Shown here piece after piece: positions 22,401-34,287 of a DNA stretch of 64,000 bases (position 1 is its first letter; each line of letters starts with the position of its first letter). The stretch spans positions 4,464,001-4,528,000 of the forward strand of contig CAJQUN010000009.1 in NCBI GenBank assembly GCA_907163345.1, given 5' to 3'. The notes under the pieces are model-generated. The model made no database searches, was not told the origin of the DNA, and saw only the letters and a program-made list of their open reading frames with translations. The translations under genes and the position numbers were made by a program. Source of the stretch: Haberlea rhodopensis. Its lineage: Eukaryota > Streptophyta > Magnoliopsida > Lamiales > Gesneriaceae.

Positions 22401-23853
22401 GATGAACAAAGTCAAGGCAGGACTAACATGTCAATTGCATACAGCCCGTATCAACTTGGTGCAGTTACAAATAGGATAATATATGTAAATATGAATTTAC
22501 CGGATGAACAGTGTCAAGGCAGGACTCACCAAGTCGGGATCTAACGTGTCAATTGCATACAAACCATATCTGCCTTCGGGAACCTCTATATGCGTGTCAG
22601 GATCCAATATTACAGTTCTACCTGTATCAAGTATTACCTTAGCACTCAAAAATATGCCAAGACCAAGAATTAAATAAACAACACATCTTATTAAGTTGTG
22701 ACAAAGTATATCATATATATAGGCTGGGAAATATGTTTTCGACAAAATTCATCAAACATACCACACAAGATTATCAGATTAGATGGCAGGCAAGCAATCA
22801 TCTGAGTTAGAAAAAAAGTAAATTAGAATAGTGAATAGCATAATCGATGGCTGATCTATTGTTAATTAACTTCCAATCTCAATTACCATTTTTTTTAAAT
22901 ACAGTCAGTTAAAAATACAAAGACAGTTTACTACGCGCACAAGTAAGATTGGAGTATCTTTTTTTTCACCTTTTGCTCACAGTCATGATTCGCAATATTG
23001 GCCGCGTAACGGCCGTTCCGTTCAATAATGGGAACAATAGCCATCGCGATAAGATCTAGGCTAAAAGGAATGAGTGACTACAGCACCGTTTTTTATGGAA
23101 TATCGATGATTTAGCGACTGTCAAAAACGGAACAGCGATTTAGCCATTGTCGCAGAACGAAACGGCAGTTTCCCTTCATCACAGAATTTTTAAATTTTTT
23201 TCCCATTTTTTGGATAAATTTTCAATGAAAATTTATCCAAATTATCTATTACGGAAAATATCTTTAGAACTGGAACATCAGCAAAACGACACCTGCGAAC
23301 CATGCTCACAATTGGATATCCAGGTTGCAAAAGTTCTTAAAAATTAATAAACTGGGTGAACTAAAAACATTAGGGACAAAAGTTTCGACCATAGAGATGG
23401 TTTATCTAGACATAGCAATAATACCAAGAAATACCAAAGCAATGACGGCCAGTTGAAGGAAAAAACTATTAAAATTAAAATAAGCAAAGAATAGGAAAAA
23501 AAACCTAGGTAATAAAAAGATAACAATCATGAGGATACATTTCATTAAAGGCAATGAATATTCAAGAGCTGCTGCAAAATGAGCAAGTTGTTGAAAAGTG
23601 GACCTGTGGCAGGATCAAATTTAGACCATAGCTTCTCCCGGAACTCGTGATCGGCCGCCAGAATCCGGACCCAGATCCGCTCTTTTTTACCGGTTTTATC
23701 ATTGACGGAGTTGAGAATCGAACCGGCTATACCGGGCACAAGGAGAACAGGGTCGAGATTGGGGTCGACGTAGGACTGTTCCTGGCTTTTCTTACTGATC
23801 AGCTTCAGCAACTGCTCCACAGACTTCACTATGTCCTCCAACAAAACCGCCAT
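16464..23853 (-). CDS. LCAT4: Lecithin-cholesterol acyltransferase-like 4 (phospholipase A type), 11 exons
   Basis: This is an alpha/beta-hydrolase of the plant LCAT/PSAT family; Arabidopsis LCAT4 is a phospholipase A acting on phospholipid acyl chains. Exons: 23853-23604, 22621-22530, 22267-22149, 19113-18978, 18834-18783, 18385-18285, 18139-17957, 17678-17521, 17420-17366, 17206-17153 and 16880-16464. All junctions are GT..AG and in phase, giving 538 residues, close to the usual length of about 535. Visible landmarks are PVLLVPGIAGSILN near residue 36, the nucleophile motif THSMGG with Ser184, VDGDGTVP with Asp389/391, and HGDHRG with His416: a full Ser-Asp-His set. There is no signal peptide or membrane segment, so a cytosolic or peripheral-membrane location is likely. 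Intron 3 carries a 2.1-kb LTR element, intron 4 region a 106-bp tandem repeat, and intron 2 an exon-2 remnant. The coding sequence is intact. Confidence 0.95.
19382..19593. repeat. 106-bp tandem duplication in an LCAT4 intron
   Basis: Two neighbouring copies, each containing GTCTAAATGGATATGGTCGATC (starts 19395 and 19501) and CTTATCTTTCACTTATTTTC. They differ at about a dozen positions. The duplication lies between exons 3 and 4, downstream of the LTR element in gene order. Confidence 0.85.
20019..20278 (+). repeat. Left LTR of the intron-3 element
   Basis: 260 bp, starting TGTTGAATG and ending GCTACA, with TATATAAAG at about 20201 as a likely TATA box. Confidence 0.9.
21854..22117 (+). repeat. 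Right LTR of the intron-3 element
   Basis: 264 bp, directly repeated with 20019-20278. It contains a small insertion (AAAG) near its start. Confidence 0.9.
22347..22580. repeat. Partial tandem duplication covering the 3' part of LCAT4 exon 2
   Basis: A block containing ACTTGGTGCA, ATATGTAAATATGAAT and CCGGATGAACA is repeated with a 102-bp offset (CCGG at 22398 and 22500). The copy at about 22398-22450 contains a version of the exon-2 end (GTCAATTGCATACA) but lacks the segment holding the splice donor CACCAAGTCGGG. It is therefore an exon relic lying in intron 2. Confidence 0.75.
22990..23185. repeat. Dispersed repeat, copy 1 (in LCAT4 intron 1)
   Basis: Contains ACGGCCGTTCCGTTCAATAA, GGGAACAATAGC and, further right, CAGTTTCCCTTCATCA. 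The same blocks in the same order appear in reverse complement at 33615-33835. It looks like a small transposon family. Ends were not resolved. Confidence 0.5.
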
Positions 23854-24293
23854 CGCCTCTCAAAATAATTCCTGATATTTTCTCTCTCCCCCTAGATTAT
23901 TCCAAAAAAAAAAAAAGAAGAAGAAGACGTTGCGCGAGTCGATTGATTATGAGGTCTCAAACAGATTTTGAAGAGTAACTAATTTTTGGAATTTTTTCTT
24001 CAAAGTCGTCAGGTATCTCGGAGAGGAATTTTGTGAGTACTGGTGATGGTAAAAGACAATGGTGAAGGAAAGCTAAAACCGTAACATAAGCTTATCAATA
24101 TTTCATAATTGGTGGCGTCATCGGAATTACGATTATACCCTTATTTCTGTGGTCTCTTAGGCTATACCGCTACGGTTGGGCTGTATGTACCCATTTACAA
24201 AGCCCAAAATAAAAAACCAGAATTGGGGTAAGATATCACTTTCAAAACAACTTTTAAATTAAATTTGACAAAAAAACAATAGTATATATAAAT
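23854..24293. other. LCAT4 5' flank
   Basis: Upstream region of LCAT4, with an A-rich/GAA tract at 23906-23930. No clear TATA box was identified and no other gene is seen before the solo LTR at 24294. Confidence 0.45.
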
Positions 24294-25560
24294 TGTTGGA
24301 ATCGAAGAGGGGGGTGAATGAGATTCATTGGATACTTTAGCTTTTTAAAATGAGTTTGCAAAACTAAAAAAGTTTGCGCTTGCGGAAGCCTTACGTCAAT
24401 CGATAAATAAAAGAAAAAGTAAATAAATGCGTAATGAAAATTAAAGCAATAAAAGACACAAAGATTTGTTATAGAAGTTCGGCGATGAAACGTCTACGTC
24501 TCCTCTTCCCGGTTAGATAACCTCCAACCGAGGTTCCACTAGAATAAATGATATTGGCCTTGAGGGCTCCAAGTTAGCCACAACCCAACTCTTCCCGAGT
24601 TTACAAAGCTGTTCCCGAGCACACTACTCTTCCCGAGTACACAAAGCTCTTCCCGAGCACAATACTCTTCCCGAGTACACAAAGCTCTTCCCGAGCTACC
24701 AACACTCTTCACGAGTCTTCTTGGCCTTAAGGGCTCAAATGATAGCCACAACACATGCACCAACTTTACTTGTTGTCGACTTTACAATTTACCAACTTGC
24801 TTTGGTGTTGGAGGACCTTTACAATAAATCAAACCAAAAACACCTTCACGGTGTACTCACACGAAGACAACAATACTCTAACAAAAAGAGAATTACAAAC
24901 TCCAATACAACAACAATGTATGGAGATTGCAATGCAATTTGAAATTATAATGATCAAGACTTTGTAGAAGTTTGTAGGCTTGTTTCTTAGCTTCAAAATG
25001 CTCCAAAGCATCAATATTTATAGTGTAGGAGGCCCCCTAGGCTCCTACTAGCCGTTGCTACACAAAAGGCTGAAATCACTCCAGCATCGCCTCAGCCATC
25101 GCCTCAGGCGATCTCCATCGCCGCGCCCCAACGGTCAGCATTTTACACGGATCGCCTCAGGCGATCAAAGGCAAAAATCAAGGCCGTAGCCTCAGCATGT
25201 CCATATCTGTCATCGCCTCAAACGAACTCCACATCGCCTCAGGCGTTCATCGCATCGCCTCAAACGATCTCCCCCTGGGCGCATGCCCGCGCATGCCTCG
25301 GCGTCGCTTCAGTCGATATGCGGGGCGATGTCGCTCCTGGCTGCCATCGCCTGGGGCGATGGTCACCATCGCCTGGGGCGATCCAACCCACAACATGCAC
25401 AATCGATTTTCTTCATTCCAATCCACTTTTCATCACTTAATCTGCACACTAAGTAGATGTATTAGTACACCAAACACAAGTTTTGTTGATCAGCAAAACT
25501 CAAAGATAAATCGGGGATAAATTAACGCATTAAACGCAATCATGCGTTTAAGGCTCAACA
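24294..25560. mobile_element. Solo LTR, 1267 bp, with internal repeats
   Basis: Starts TGTTGGAATCGAAGAGGGG and ends TTTAAGGCTCAACA. The flanking target duplication is TAAAT at 24289-24293 and 25561-25565. Two internal arrays are present: CTTCCCGAG(C/T)ACACAAAGCT repeats at about 24583-24720, and repeated self-complementary ATCGCCTCAGGCGAT motifs at about 25083-25385. No retrotransposon coding region adjoins it. Confidence 0.8.
25083..25385. repeat. ATCGCCTCAGGCGAT palindrome array in the solo LTR
   Basis: Full or partial copies are visible near 25099, 25150, 25213, 25232, 25254, 25345 and 25367, with the centre varying (CAG, AAA, GGG). It is markedly GC-richer than the surroundings. Confidence 0.8.
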
Positions 25561-25565
25561 TAAAT

Positions 25566-26189
25566 TAACTTTTGAAGAAAATTAATTAATCTAGGTCCAG
25601 ATTTTGAACTTAAGGCTATTTACATCTTTTTTTAGACCAAAATACCCTTAAAATCAAAATTGTTAATTCAAACTCATTCGAAACTTCTCTAGCGATCAAA
25701 ACACATGTTCTTCACAACATTCTTCAGCTCATCCCTCCCACCACCGCCAGTACCGATGCTACAGAAACTCCCACCTCTACCGTCGCCGCCTCGCTCATGT
25801 TCCGCGCAGATCTTCTTCACCGGTGCATCACGATATGCAAGGATTTCTGGAACTTGTTCATTCAGGAATATTTTTCTATATCCTTGCAGAACGTGAACTT
25901 CCAATGAATTTTTTCTATGACTGGATTAATTATAGTGTGATGTACGTTCATATACAGCTGTAATACACAATTTGATTTCGGTTCCTTTGATACAATCTGA
26001 AACCCTAATTGCTCGATTTTCTACTTATTTTTGAAATATAATCTGTATATATGTAATGGTGGATTAAGAAGAGAAGGATTTGAAGAAAGTATTGAGATTG
26101 AGCGAGCGTCTTGTTAGGGTGGAGTGGAGAGTTCTGAATATTTTCAGAAAAGAACACGTGCACCATTGCTTTCCTTTTCAAACGTGCAC
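25566..26189. other. Intergenic region, no gene supported
   Basis: A proline/serine-rich open stretch occurs around 25705-25896 on the plus strand with no recognisable domain and no gene context. I do not call it a gene. Confidence 0.4.
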
Positions 26190-26410
26190 CAATTGACATG
26201 GGGTGCACTAATCACATGGGGTGCACTTAAGCACAATGACATTGGGTGCAGTAATCACATGGGATGCACTTAATCACATTGACATGGGGTGCACTAATCA
26301 CATTTGGTGCACTAAAATCAAATTGAGTGCACGATAATCACATTAGGTGCACTAAATCACAATTGCATTGGGTGCACTAAATCACAATGACATGGTGATG
26401 AACGATTTTT
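26190..26410. repeat. GGTGCACTAATCACAT minisatellite (left part)
   Basis: Roughly 20-35-bp units with GGGGTGCACTAATCACAT and related variants. The same GTGCAC-centred repeat resumes at 29060, right of the solo LTR at 26569-29052. The LTR therefore appears to have inserted into a repeat-bearing region. Confidence 0.8.
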
Positions 26411-26568
26411 TGTACACTGGTGTGCGTTTGTAGGGATGATATGTAGGGTAGTGCTTGCTTTGGGCTTGCTTACAAAAAGGTGCACGTAAAAATGATCTGT
26501 TCAGAAAGATGATATGTATGGATGTGCTTGCTTTGGGCTTGCTTAGAATAAGATGCACGCAAAAATAA

Positions 26569-29052
26569 TGTGATGACCAGGGATTATAGGTGTTAATCCC
26601 GTAGTGTTAATAATCCCTAAAGTGGTTTTACGTGACGATTTGGAGTTTAATCGAGGCGTTGGGCCTTCTGGGCTCGTTTATTTGGGTAGTTGGGATCGTT
26701 GGATCCAGAGGTTGAGATTGTATTCTCATTTGGGTGAAAAACCTAAGAGTTGGGTTTTTGTTGTGTCTCGGGATCTCGGGTGCTGTGTGAGCACCGGTAG
26801 GGGATTTTGGAGTTAGAGAGAGAGTTTTTGAAAACAGATGATTTTTAATGAATCATGAAGTATTTGTGGGGCTATTAATTTTTCGGGGTATTTTTGCTAT
26901 AAATACCAATTGAACCCAAAATTTTAGAATTAATTTCATTTCAGCCCTTACATTCTCTCTCTCTCCCCGCCGCGCCCCTTTTCCCGTCTGCCCCTGCCTC
27001 CGGTCGCAAAAGCGGTGCGCCCGCCGCCGTCCGGCCGCCGTTCGGCGCATGCGACCTACCACCGGCTTCGTCTCGTCGAGGCGCAGCTTTCCCCTCCGTC
27101 AATTCGAATTTTCGTCGCGTTTTGAAGTCGGATTTTGGCTGGAGGCGTCGATCCCCAATTTCTAGGGTTCTTCGATTTTCGTCCGATTTCTTCCGATTTT
27201 CGATTGGGTAACCTCCCTTACCCCTTTTTCATCATTTTCGTGTATTTCCCTGCCATTATTGTGTTCGAATTTGATGAATTTTTAGGGTTCGAATTTAAGG
27301 GCTTGTTTGGGTTCGAATATAAGGGGGTTGAGTTCGAAAATTGGGGGTTTTTGGCAAGGGTGATGATTCTTGCTATTGATAGCTTAATTCTCATTTTAGA
27401 TGAATTATGGTATTTATTTGGGTTCGAAATTGTGAGATTCGGGTTCGATTTTTGTAGGGTATTCTTGAACAAATTTCGATATTGTCTCATTTATTTCCCT
27501 CCCTGCATGTACCCTGCCCCGGGTCTTTTAAGAGGTTAATTGTCGTGTGTTGACAATGTTTTGAGGGTTGGGTGTGCTTGAGCATGGGTTGCATGTTCGT
27601 AAATAATTGTGAATTATTTATCGTGTTAGCACATCGTTCCTCGGGGCATGGAACTCGAGCAAGGTTTGGCTCGGACTACGGAGATTTAAGGTACGTGCGA
27701 CGTACGAGTATTTCTATATATTAGGGCATTTGTGAATGCATAATGAAATTTGATTTCATTGAATAATCGCGCATGAGGATTATATATATATATGTTGATA
27801 TAGCCAAGGAATGACCCAAATCTTGATATCGCCGCTTGTAGCGTGCGTGACACTAGAGTAGGATGACTCTTACATGATATATGGGGTACTGGGTTTATAT
27901 GACCATTGTAGGGCATTTGAGATGCCTGAGAATGATCGTGGGATCATGTATTCATTATAAGACATTTGAGATGTCTAGGTATAATGAAGAATTGGTAAAA
28001 TAAATGCTAGGCAATTGAGCTATCTGTGATTGATAGCGAGGTTGTTAAATCAGTATTAGATATTGAGATATCTATATTTGCATGTTTAATGAGTTTGCAA
28101 CCATTATCTGTTGATATTCGAGTATTAGGCATGCGATGAGTTAATCAATGCGTTGATTTACTGATTTTTGAGATTTGATGAGTTTGATGATTGTGAGAAC
28201 AGGGACAGTACACGGAATCCCGGATGAGGATGTTGCCATCCAGGGAGTATCATTTAAAATTCATTAATATTTACTTGTGTTGTAAATTATGAATTTCATT
28301 ATTGTGATTATGAGATTTTGTGTATTGGTATGCTCACCCCGTTGGGGGCTGTCTCTGTTGGGGCAGGTGAACAGGTGCATCGATGGCTGTGGAGCTGAGC
28401 TCGAGCTGTTGATTGGATGTACTCACAGGATCGTGGTACCAGGGCTTGATGGAGCACGGTATCGTATAGAGTACTTATATACACCCGAGGTTTATATACA
28501 CATTTATGATGCTCGCATGTGAGCACGGACATTCTTGTATATGGGTTGTATATAAAGGCATGAGCCTTCCTCTCTTTCATTATATGTTGCATGCAATTGT
28601 GTAGAATTGCTAATGATATGAGAGTCGTTAGTGTATTATGTGGGTGTTGAGACCCATTTATGTCGTCATATGTGTGGTGTCTTCCCTGGCTGGGAATTTA
28701 CTTGGTATTACTGCTTTCTGATGAGTATTATGTTTTCCCTGGCCGGGAATTTTGTTATGTGTTGTGCTTTCATTTCGGGATAGCTCTATTTATGGGGAGA
28801 CTCTGCCCAAATTTTTATAAAAGTCCACAATGTGAAAAGTGGCAAAAAGGGTGGGTATTGGGCGAACTTTGTGAGTCTATTTCGTTGTTAGGCTGATGAC
28901 CTTATAACAGTGAGTGTTAAAGGAATTTGTTTGTAATTGCCATGCAATGATAAAGTATCATCTGAGCTTCCCGATTGGCTTTTTATTGAAAGCATGTGCC
29001 ACACATAGTGGTTAATACACTAATTAAGGGTTAAGGGCTTGGGGTCCCTATA
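26569..29052 (+). mobile_element. Solo LTR, about 2.5 kb, probably chromovirus (Tekay/Del) type
   Basis: Begins TGTGATGACCAGGGATTATA and ends GGGCTTGGGGTCCCTATA. The pentamer AATAA flanks it at 26564-26568 and 29053-29057. The start TG(T)GATGACC and an end of the TTGGGGT type are familiar from Tekay/Del Gypsy LTRs, which are usually 2-4 kb. The terminal CA is TA here. A TATA box, GCTATAAATACC, lies at about 26897. Long open frames inside (27135-27539, for example) have no domain and are part of the LTR. Confidence 0.6.
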
Positions 29053-29059
29053 AATAATT

Positions 29060-30545
29060 TAGCAAAGGTCCACGTAAAAATATGTACATTGGATGCATTA
29101 AAATTGTATTGGATGCATTAAAATTGGATATTGGTGCACTAATATTGAACAATGAATGCACTAAAATTGGACATCGGTGCACCAAAATTAGACATCGATG
29201 CACTAAAAATTGACATTGGATGCACTAAAATTGGTTTTGGTGTACGATTTTGGCCTGTGGTGCACAATTTTTTTGGCCTATGGATGCACGTTTTTTTTGC
29301 CAGTGGGTGCATGATTTTTATGCAATTGTGGTGCACGATTTTCCAATGTTAGCACATCAATGTCCAATTTTAGTGCACCAAGTTCCAATCGTACACCACA
29401 ATATTAAAAAATCGTGCACCAACATTACAAAAATTCAAGTACAACATCATGCTTAAAATCAAGTGCGCCTTAATGTACCAAAATCGTGCATCAATGTACA
29501 AAAATCATGTACCAACTTTTGAATATAAATGTGTTGTTTGTCAGCCAAAATTAAAACGGCCATAACTTTTGATCCAGGAGGAATTTTGTCTATTATGACC
29601 TATGCACGGAAACATCTTCTCAAGCCGGATCTAACCCAACACACGGAAGTTCTATTGGCACCACTGACGAACCTGAAATTTCTTGTTTTAGATAGGTTAC
29701 GCTCAATTTAAAAACAATTCTATTTTATTCCTAACTTTGAGTAATTTTCATTTCCAAACTGCTTGCCACATTGAGCTCAGATTTTGTGGGTTTCATGTTC
29801 TTGTTTGAGAGAATATTTAGAAAAAAATTCAATTAATTATACATGAATTGATTTTTAACCTTTGGTGCACGATTTTTGAGCTTGTGGTGCACGATTTATG
29901 TAATCTTGTGATGGTGCACTAGATTTTAATCTTTTGGTGCACGACTTTTTAACTTTGTGGTGCACGATTTTATGTAGTTGTGGTGCACAATTTTTGAACT
30001 TTGTGGTGAACTTAATTTTTTTTGTAATGGGGGTGCACGATTTTTAAGCTTGTGGTGCACTTGATTTTTAACATTGTGGTGCACTTGATTTTTAACATTT
30101 GGTGTACGATTTTTAACGTTGTGGTGCACGATTTTTGTGAAGGTTGTGCACTTGATTTTTGTAATGGGGGTGCACGATTTTAAACATTGTGTTGCACAAT
30201 TTTTTAACATGCTGCACGATTTTTTTAAATTGGGTGTACAATGTTTGTAAAGGTGGTGCACTTGATTTTTGTAATGAGGTGCACGCTTTTAAAAATTATG
30301 TTGCACGATTTTTTAACATGTTGCTGCATAATTTTTGTAAGTGGGTGCACGATTTTTTATCAAGGTGGTGCACTTGATTTTTGTAATTGTTGGGGGAGGG
30401 GACGATTTTTGTAATGGGGGTGCACGATTTTTAGCGACTTTTGTAACATGTTGGTGCACGATTATTTAACATGGTGGTGCATGATTTTTACATTAGATGC
30501 ACTAGAATTGGTATGCACGATTTCGGCCAGTGGTGCACGTTTTTT
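29060..30545. repeat. GTGCACGATTTTT minisatellite (right part)
   Basis: Dozens of degenerate units of about 25-35 bp such as TGGTGCACGATTTTTAACAT and GTGCACTTGATTTTTGTAAT. Orientation of the variants changes near 29350-29520, where GTGCACCA forms dominate. Around 29530-29860 a non-repeated stretch interrupts the array. The frames over it (KNRAPPLQ-type repeats) are artefacts of the repeat. Confidence 0.85.
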
Positions 30546-31013
30546 GGCAAAAAACTTCAGAATTTTGCGATGCATGTGCTAGAGTAATTTTTATGAACGT
30601 ACTACAGTGATTTTGTGCTACAGTGACCGCGCGGGTGTTATTAATGTCATTTCAACAGGAAATGAAGTTAATTGAATTTTTGTTTTTTTGGTAAATTAGG
30701 TTGAATTGGTGTCCACCAAATGACACGGGCTTTCAAGTGCCCCTAAAATAAATCAAGAAATATATAGCGTCCGGCCTTAAACAAAAACCATCCAGATGAT
30801 GGGCCATTTCCGGCCTTTTTATTTTTGGGCTTCAGAGTACATCTTTTACTTTGAAAAAAAAAATAAAAAAACAAAAATCATTGTCACATTAATTAACACA
30901 TCATACACTTATCAAACAGGCATTAAAAAAATTAATTTCACAAAAAAATAAAGCTTATCCGCCGGGGAGGGACACCCATCTTTACTTATAGCCAACGCCA
31001 CTAGATACCAGCC

Positions 31014-31647
31014 ATTGTTTCAAAACCTGACTGGACATGAAATCGATGTCCTTACTGGTTACAAGTTCAATCGGTTTGATCGGTCGAACCATTGGTTCAA
31101 CCGGTGATGATGTCAGTATTATACAATATCTATTTTAATTTTTGTAACATAAAAAAGAGTGAAGTGCGGTTGTAGAAAACAAATGTCCAACATAAAAAAA
31201 TAATTTAAACGAACATATAAAAAAACAACAAGCAATGCCCAAAAAGAACAATTTCAAAAAATTATAAGAAAATATTTAAAAAAATTATAAAATGATTCAC
31301 ATTTTTATTACGAGAAACTAATCATGCTTATATATAATATATAAGACACATTTATGAAATTATATGGATTGTTTTGATAATGACATACATAAAATATTAT
31401 TTTGTAATTATTTCAATAACAATAAATTATATATAATATATTTTTGTTCTAATAATTTGCTTTATAGTTTTAATAAAAATAAAAAATTAAAATTTTATAA
31501 AAGAAAGAAAATGAAGGAACTGACCGGTTCAATTGTCGACCGGTTCACTGGTTGAATCTGTTTAATATGGTTCCCACTGGTTTTTTAGCAGTGTTTTTAG
31601 AGGGTCAACGGTTGAACCGGTCGGTCCGATCTAGTTTTCAAAACACT
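31014..31647. mobile_element. Inverted-repeat DNA transposon, 634 bp
   Basis: The ends ATTGTTTCAAAACCTGACTGG (left) and, in reverse complement from the right, AGTGTTTTGAAAACTAGATC form a degenerate inverted repeat. Further complementary blocks follow, GGTTCAACCGG near 31090 and CGGTTGAACCGG near 31608. It is flanked by GATACCAGCC (31004-31013) and GATACCAACC (31648-31657), a direct repeat of ten bases with one mismatch, compatible with a Mutator (9-bp) or hAT (8-bp) duplication. The interior is AT-rich and non-coding. Confidence 0.75.
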
Positions 31648-31657
31648 GATACCAACC

Positions 31658-32486
31658 ATAATCACATGATCTTTTAAGCTAAATTACAAATACAACCATG
31701 TGATCCATTCATCAAATTATATTACAAAAAAGAAATTAAACTTCAACCAATTGTATGTAGTGGTCCTTTGTGTTAATTATGCCAGCCTTGTATGTCTCCA
31801 TGTCATTGTTTTGTCAAACATGGACACAAGAACGGTAGAGCCTGGATTCAGAATTATCTAAGCTGGCCGTGCTAGATATGACTAAAGAGCTATCACGATT
31901 AAGAGAATAAGACTAAAAACCTAAATTTCTAATTTTTTTTTAAAAAAAATTGCATGGAGTTTGAGCACACCATAGTTCATATGGTGGCGCTCCCATGATA
32001 ATGCCAAAGCTAAAGCGAGAGCAAAATACTCTCTCCACAATTCACCAATCCTCTATTTCAAATGTGTTTTATTTCTCAAAAAAAAAAAAAATTGTGTTTC
32101 ATTCTCTATAAAATTGAGTATCAATCACTAATATCTACCGTAACCATACCTTAATATTTCTTTCGTTCTTTTGTATCCTTAAAATGTGAAAAATGTGACC
32201 AAATCATGTATGTATGATACACTATTCATTGTGAATTTATACCAACTTATAATATCAACACGGTGTTTGATATGATTGATAAGATAGTTATTGATCGCTC
32301 AACTCACACTCAACTCATACATTGCACATCTTTGTAATAGCATCCGTTAACTTGCTAATCGGCCAATCAATAATTAGATGAAGTGTTACTACTAATGCTT
32401 CATAGGCTCAGGTTTGGACCATCACCTAATTGCAAATTTAATGGTATATTAATCAATAAAAAAGATCAATAAATCCGACAATTAGC
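31658..32486. other. Intergenic region, no gene recognised
   Basis: AT-rich sequence with poly-A/T runs at about 31930 and 32080. No open frame, repeat or element boundary is evident. Confidence 0.45.
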
Positions 32487-32933
32487 TGTTGTGCCAGAAC
32501 ATCCGAAAATAAAGTGTAAACATCATACACATCCAAATAACACCAAATTTACGTGGTTCGGCAATCGCCTATGTCCACGGGAACAACACACATATTTATT
32601 GATATTTCATACGAGAATTACAAACTCTACAGGATCACCTCACAACTCACATATACTGGTACAAAAAGCTCAAAAGTTTGTTATATGAAAAGTGATTTCA
32701 GAGTGATGGATGATTTACAGATATGTGATTGAGAGGTATTTATAGGAGCTTCAAACACTCGGTGGTGATCATTTATTGGATTTTGCAACCTCCATTGTTG
32801 ACAATTCAAGGTGTGCTACCAGCTACCATCCAAGCCATCATTTCAACATTGAGAAGCCACCGGCCAAACATTCTAGAAAAGTCAGCCATACAATCGTCGT
32901 CCAGCATTTTAAAAAATCTGCCATCTTTCAACA
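32487..32933. mobile_element. Solo LTR, 447 bp
   Basis: Starts TGTTGTGCCAGAACATCCG and ends ATCTTTCAACA. TTAGC flanks it at 32482-32486 and 32934-32938. The internal phrase TTTACGTGGTTCGGCAA is a recurrent feature of plant LTRs of this kind. No internal retrotransposon sequence adjoins. Confidence 0.8.
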
Positions 32934-32938
32934 TTAGC

Positions 32939-33614
32939 CAGGTTATGATCTTGTGGGCTAATTATAAAATACTAAAACGTTAACTTTATGTACAAACAAC
33001 ATCGAAAACAACATGTTAGAAGGCAATATGTTTGATCAGTTCCTATAAAAGGTCCCTACAATTTGTCTTCACCAAAGACATAGCCCTTGTGACACATCGT
33101 TCCAAATACTGAGGTGCATACGTATTTTAACAAGGATACACGAATATTATAGTTTATATATTGATCGGACAGAAACTTAATGAGTGAATATAATGCAACG
33201 TTTTCCTAGTTTGAGCAGAGCCATACAATTATGTGGTTTCAAGTTCAAAAGGGCTAAATGTCGCCTTTTTTGGTTTATTTTATTTTTATCACTATTATAA
33301 CTACAATTTTTAGGGGAGGCTCGATCCTTCTTCAACATGATGGGAGTCGGGTAACAAACCACCAGGTTTTTGAAAAAAATTAGTTATAGAATAATGAGCC
33401 AATTACGCCTAACAAACAAAATATGATCCAGATTTTTGAAAAAATTAGTTGACGATATGTTATTGTCGGTGGTTCTATATACGTAACAGATGCACTCAAT
33501 TTCTTGTTACGAAATTAAAAAGAAATACTAGGGTTTGCATAGACAACCTGTCAGTATTAAGAATAGACCAGAAATCACAGCATAGCCATTTAAACTCTCG
33601 GCTCCATGGTTCGC
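32939..33614. other. Intergenic region, no gene recognised
   Basis: Mixed-composition sequence between the solo LTR and the second copy of a dispersed repeat. Nothing recognisable was seen. Confidence 0.4.
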
Positions 33615-33835
33615 CGACACGGTCATGAAGGGCGTGAGGGAAACTGTTTTAATCAAAAATTAAAAATAATTAGATAACTTCGACAAATTATTAATGAAAA
33701 AAATCATAAAAATTGGCCTATTTGAAAAGACTTAAAAATATTTCGCAATTATAATTCCTTGCCGTGAAATCATCATTACTTGACGTGAAATAGTTGTTCC
33801 CGTTCCGTTCAACGACGGCCGTGAAATCAACGTCA
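33615..33835. repeat. Dispersed repeat, copy 2 (inverted relative to 22990-23185)
   Basis: Contains TCATGAAGGGCGTGAGGGAA and, further right, GTTCCCGTTCCGTTCAACGA with CGGCCGTG. Read in reverse complement it is colinear with 22990-23185. Boundaries are approximate. Confidence 0.5.
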
Positions 33836-34287
33836 CATCCATTTTAACATGGAACTTTGCCGTTCTCGATCATTTTGCCAACCATGCTCGGGGCACACCC
33901 AAAAGACACATATACATAGACCAGCGTGCATGTGTATATTATATACACACACATACATTATATGGCGTGCATAAAACCTTGGCAGTGGGCACTTTATGCT
34001 AGTTCTTCTAGCTACTCCGTGTATATTGTTGGTATGAGAGGTTGAAGCTGCCAGCATGATCTGATTAGTAAAAGGTCCCTTTTTTTGGTTATCATTTCCT
34101 CAGACCCGCTAACAATGATCGACCATCTTGTATATCTAGAGCCGAGGTTTAAAAGTTTTAAGTTTCAAGATTTGGTACTTTTTTCATGGAGATCAGGTCA
34201 TCTGGCAGCTTCAGTCACTCACCAACGATATCCTAAATCTGGCTTAATATTCTGCTGGCTGTAAGTTCTCTGATTACACACACATCA

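Noticed and set aside
25705..25896. Pro/Ser-rich plus-strand frame that could look like a signal-peptide protein
   Set aside because: It is short and low-complexity, lies between a solo LTR and a minisatellite, and has no homologue I recognise.
27135..27539. 134-codon plus-strand open frame
   Set aside because: It lies within the 2.5-kb solo LTR, is Phe/Gly-rich from GGGTTCGAA-type repeats, and shows no domain.
29926..30261. Minus-strand frame repeating Lys-Asn-Arg-Ala/Thr-Pro-like units, as a possible repeat protein
   Set aside because: It follows exactly the unit length of the GTGCAC minisatellite, and the frame breaks outside it.
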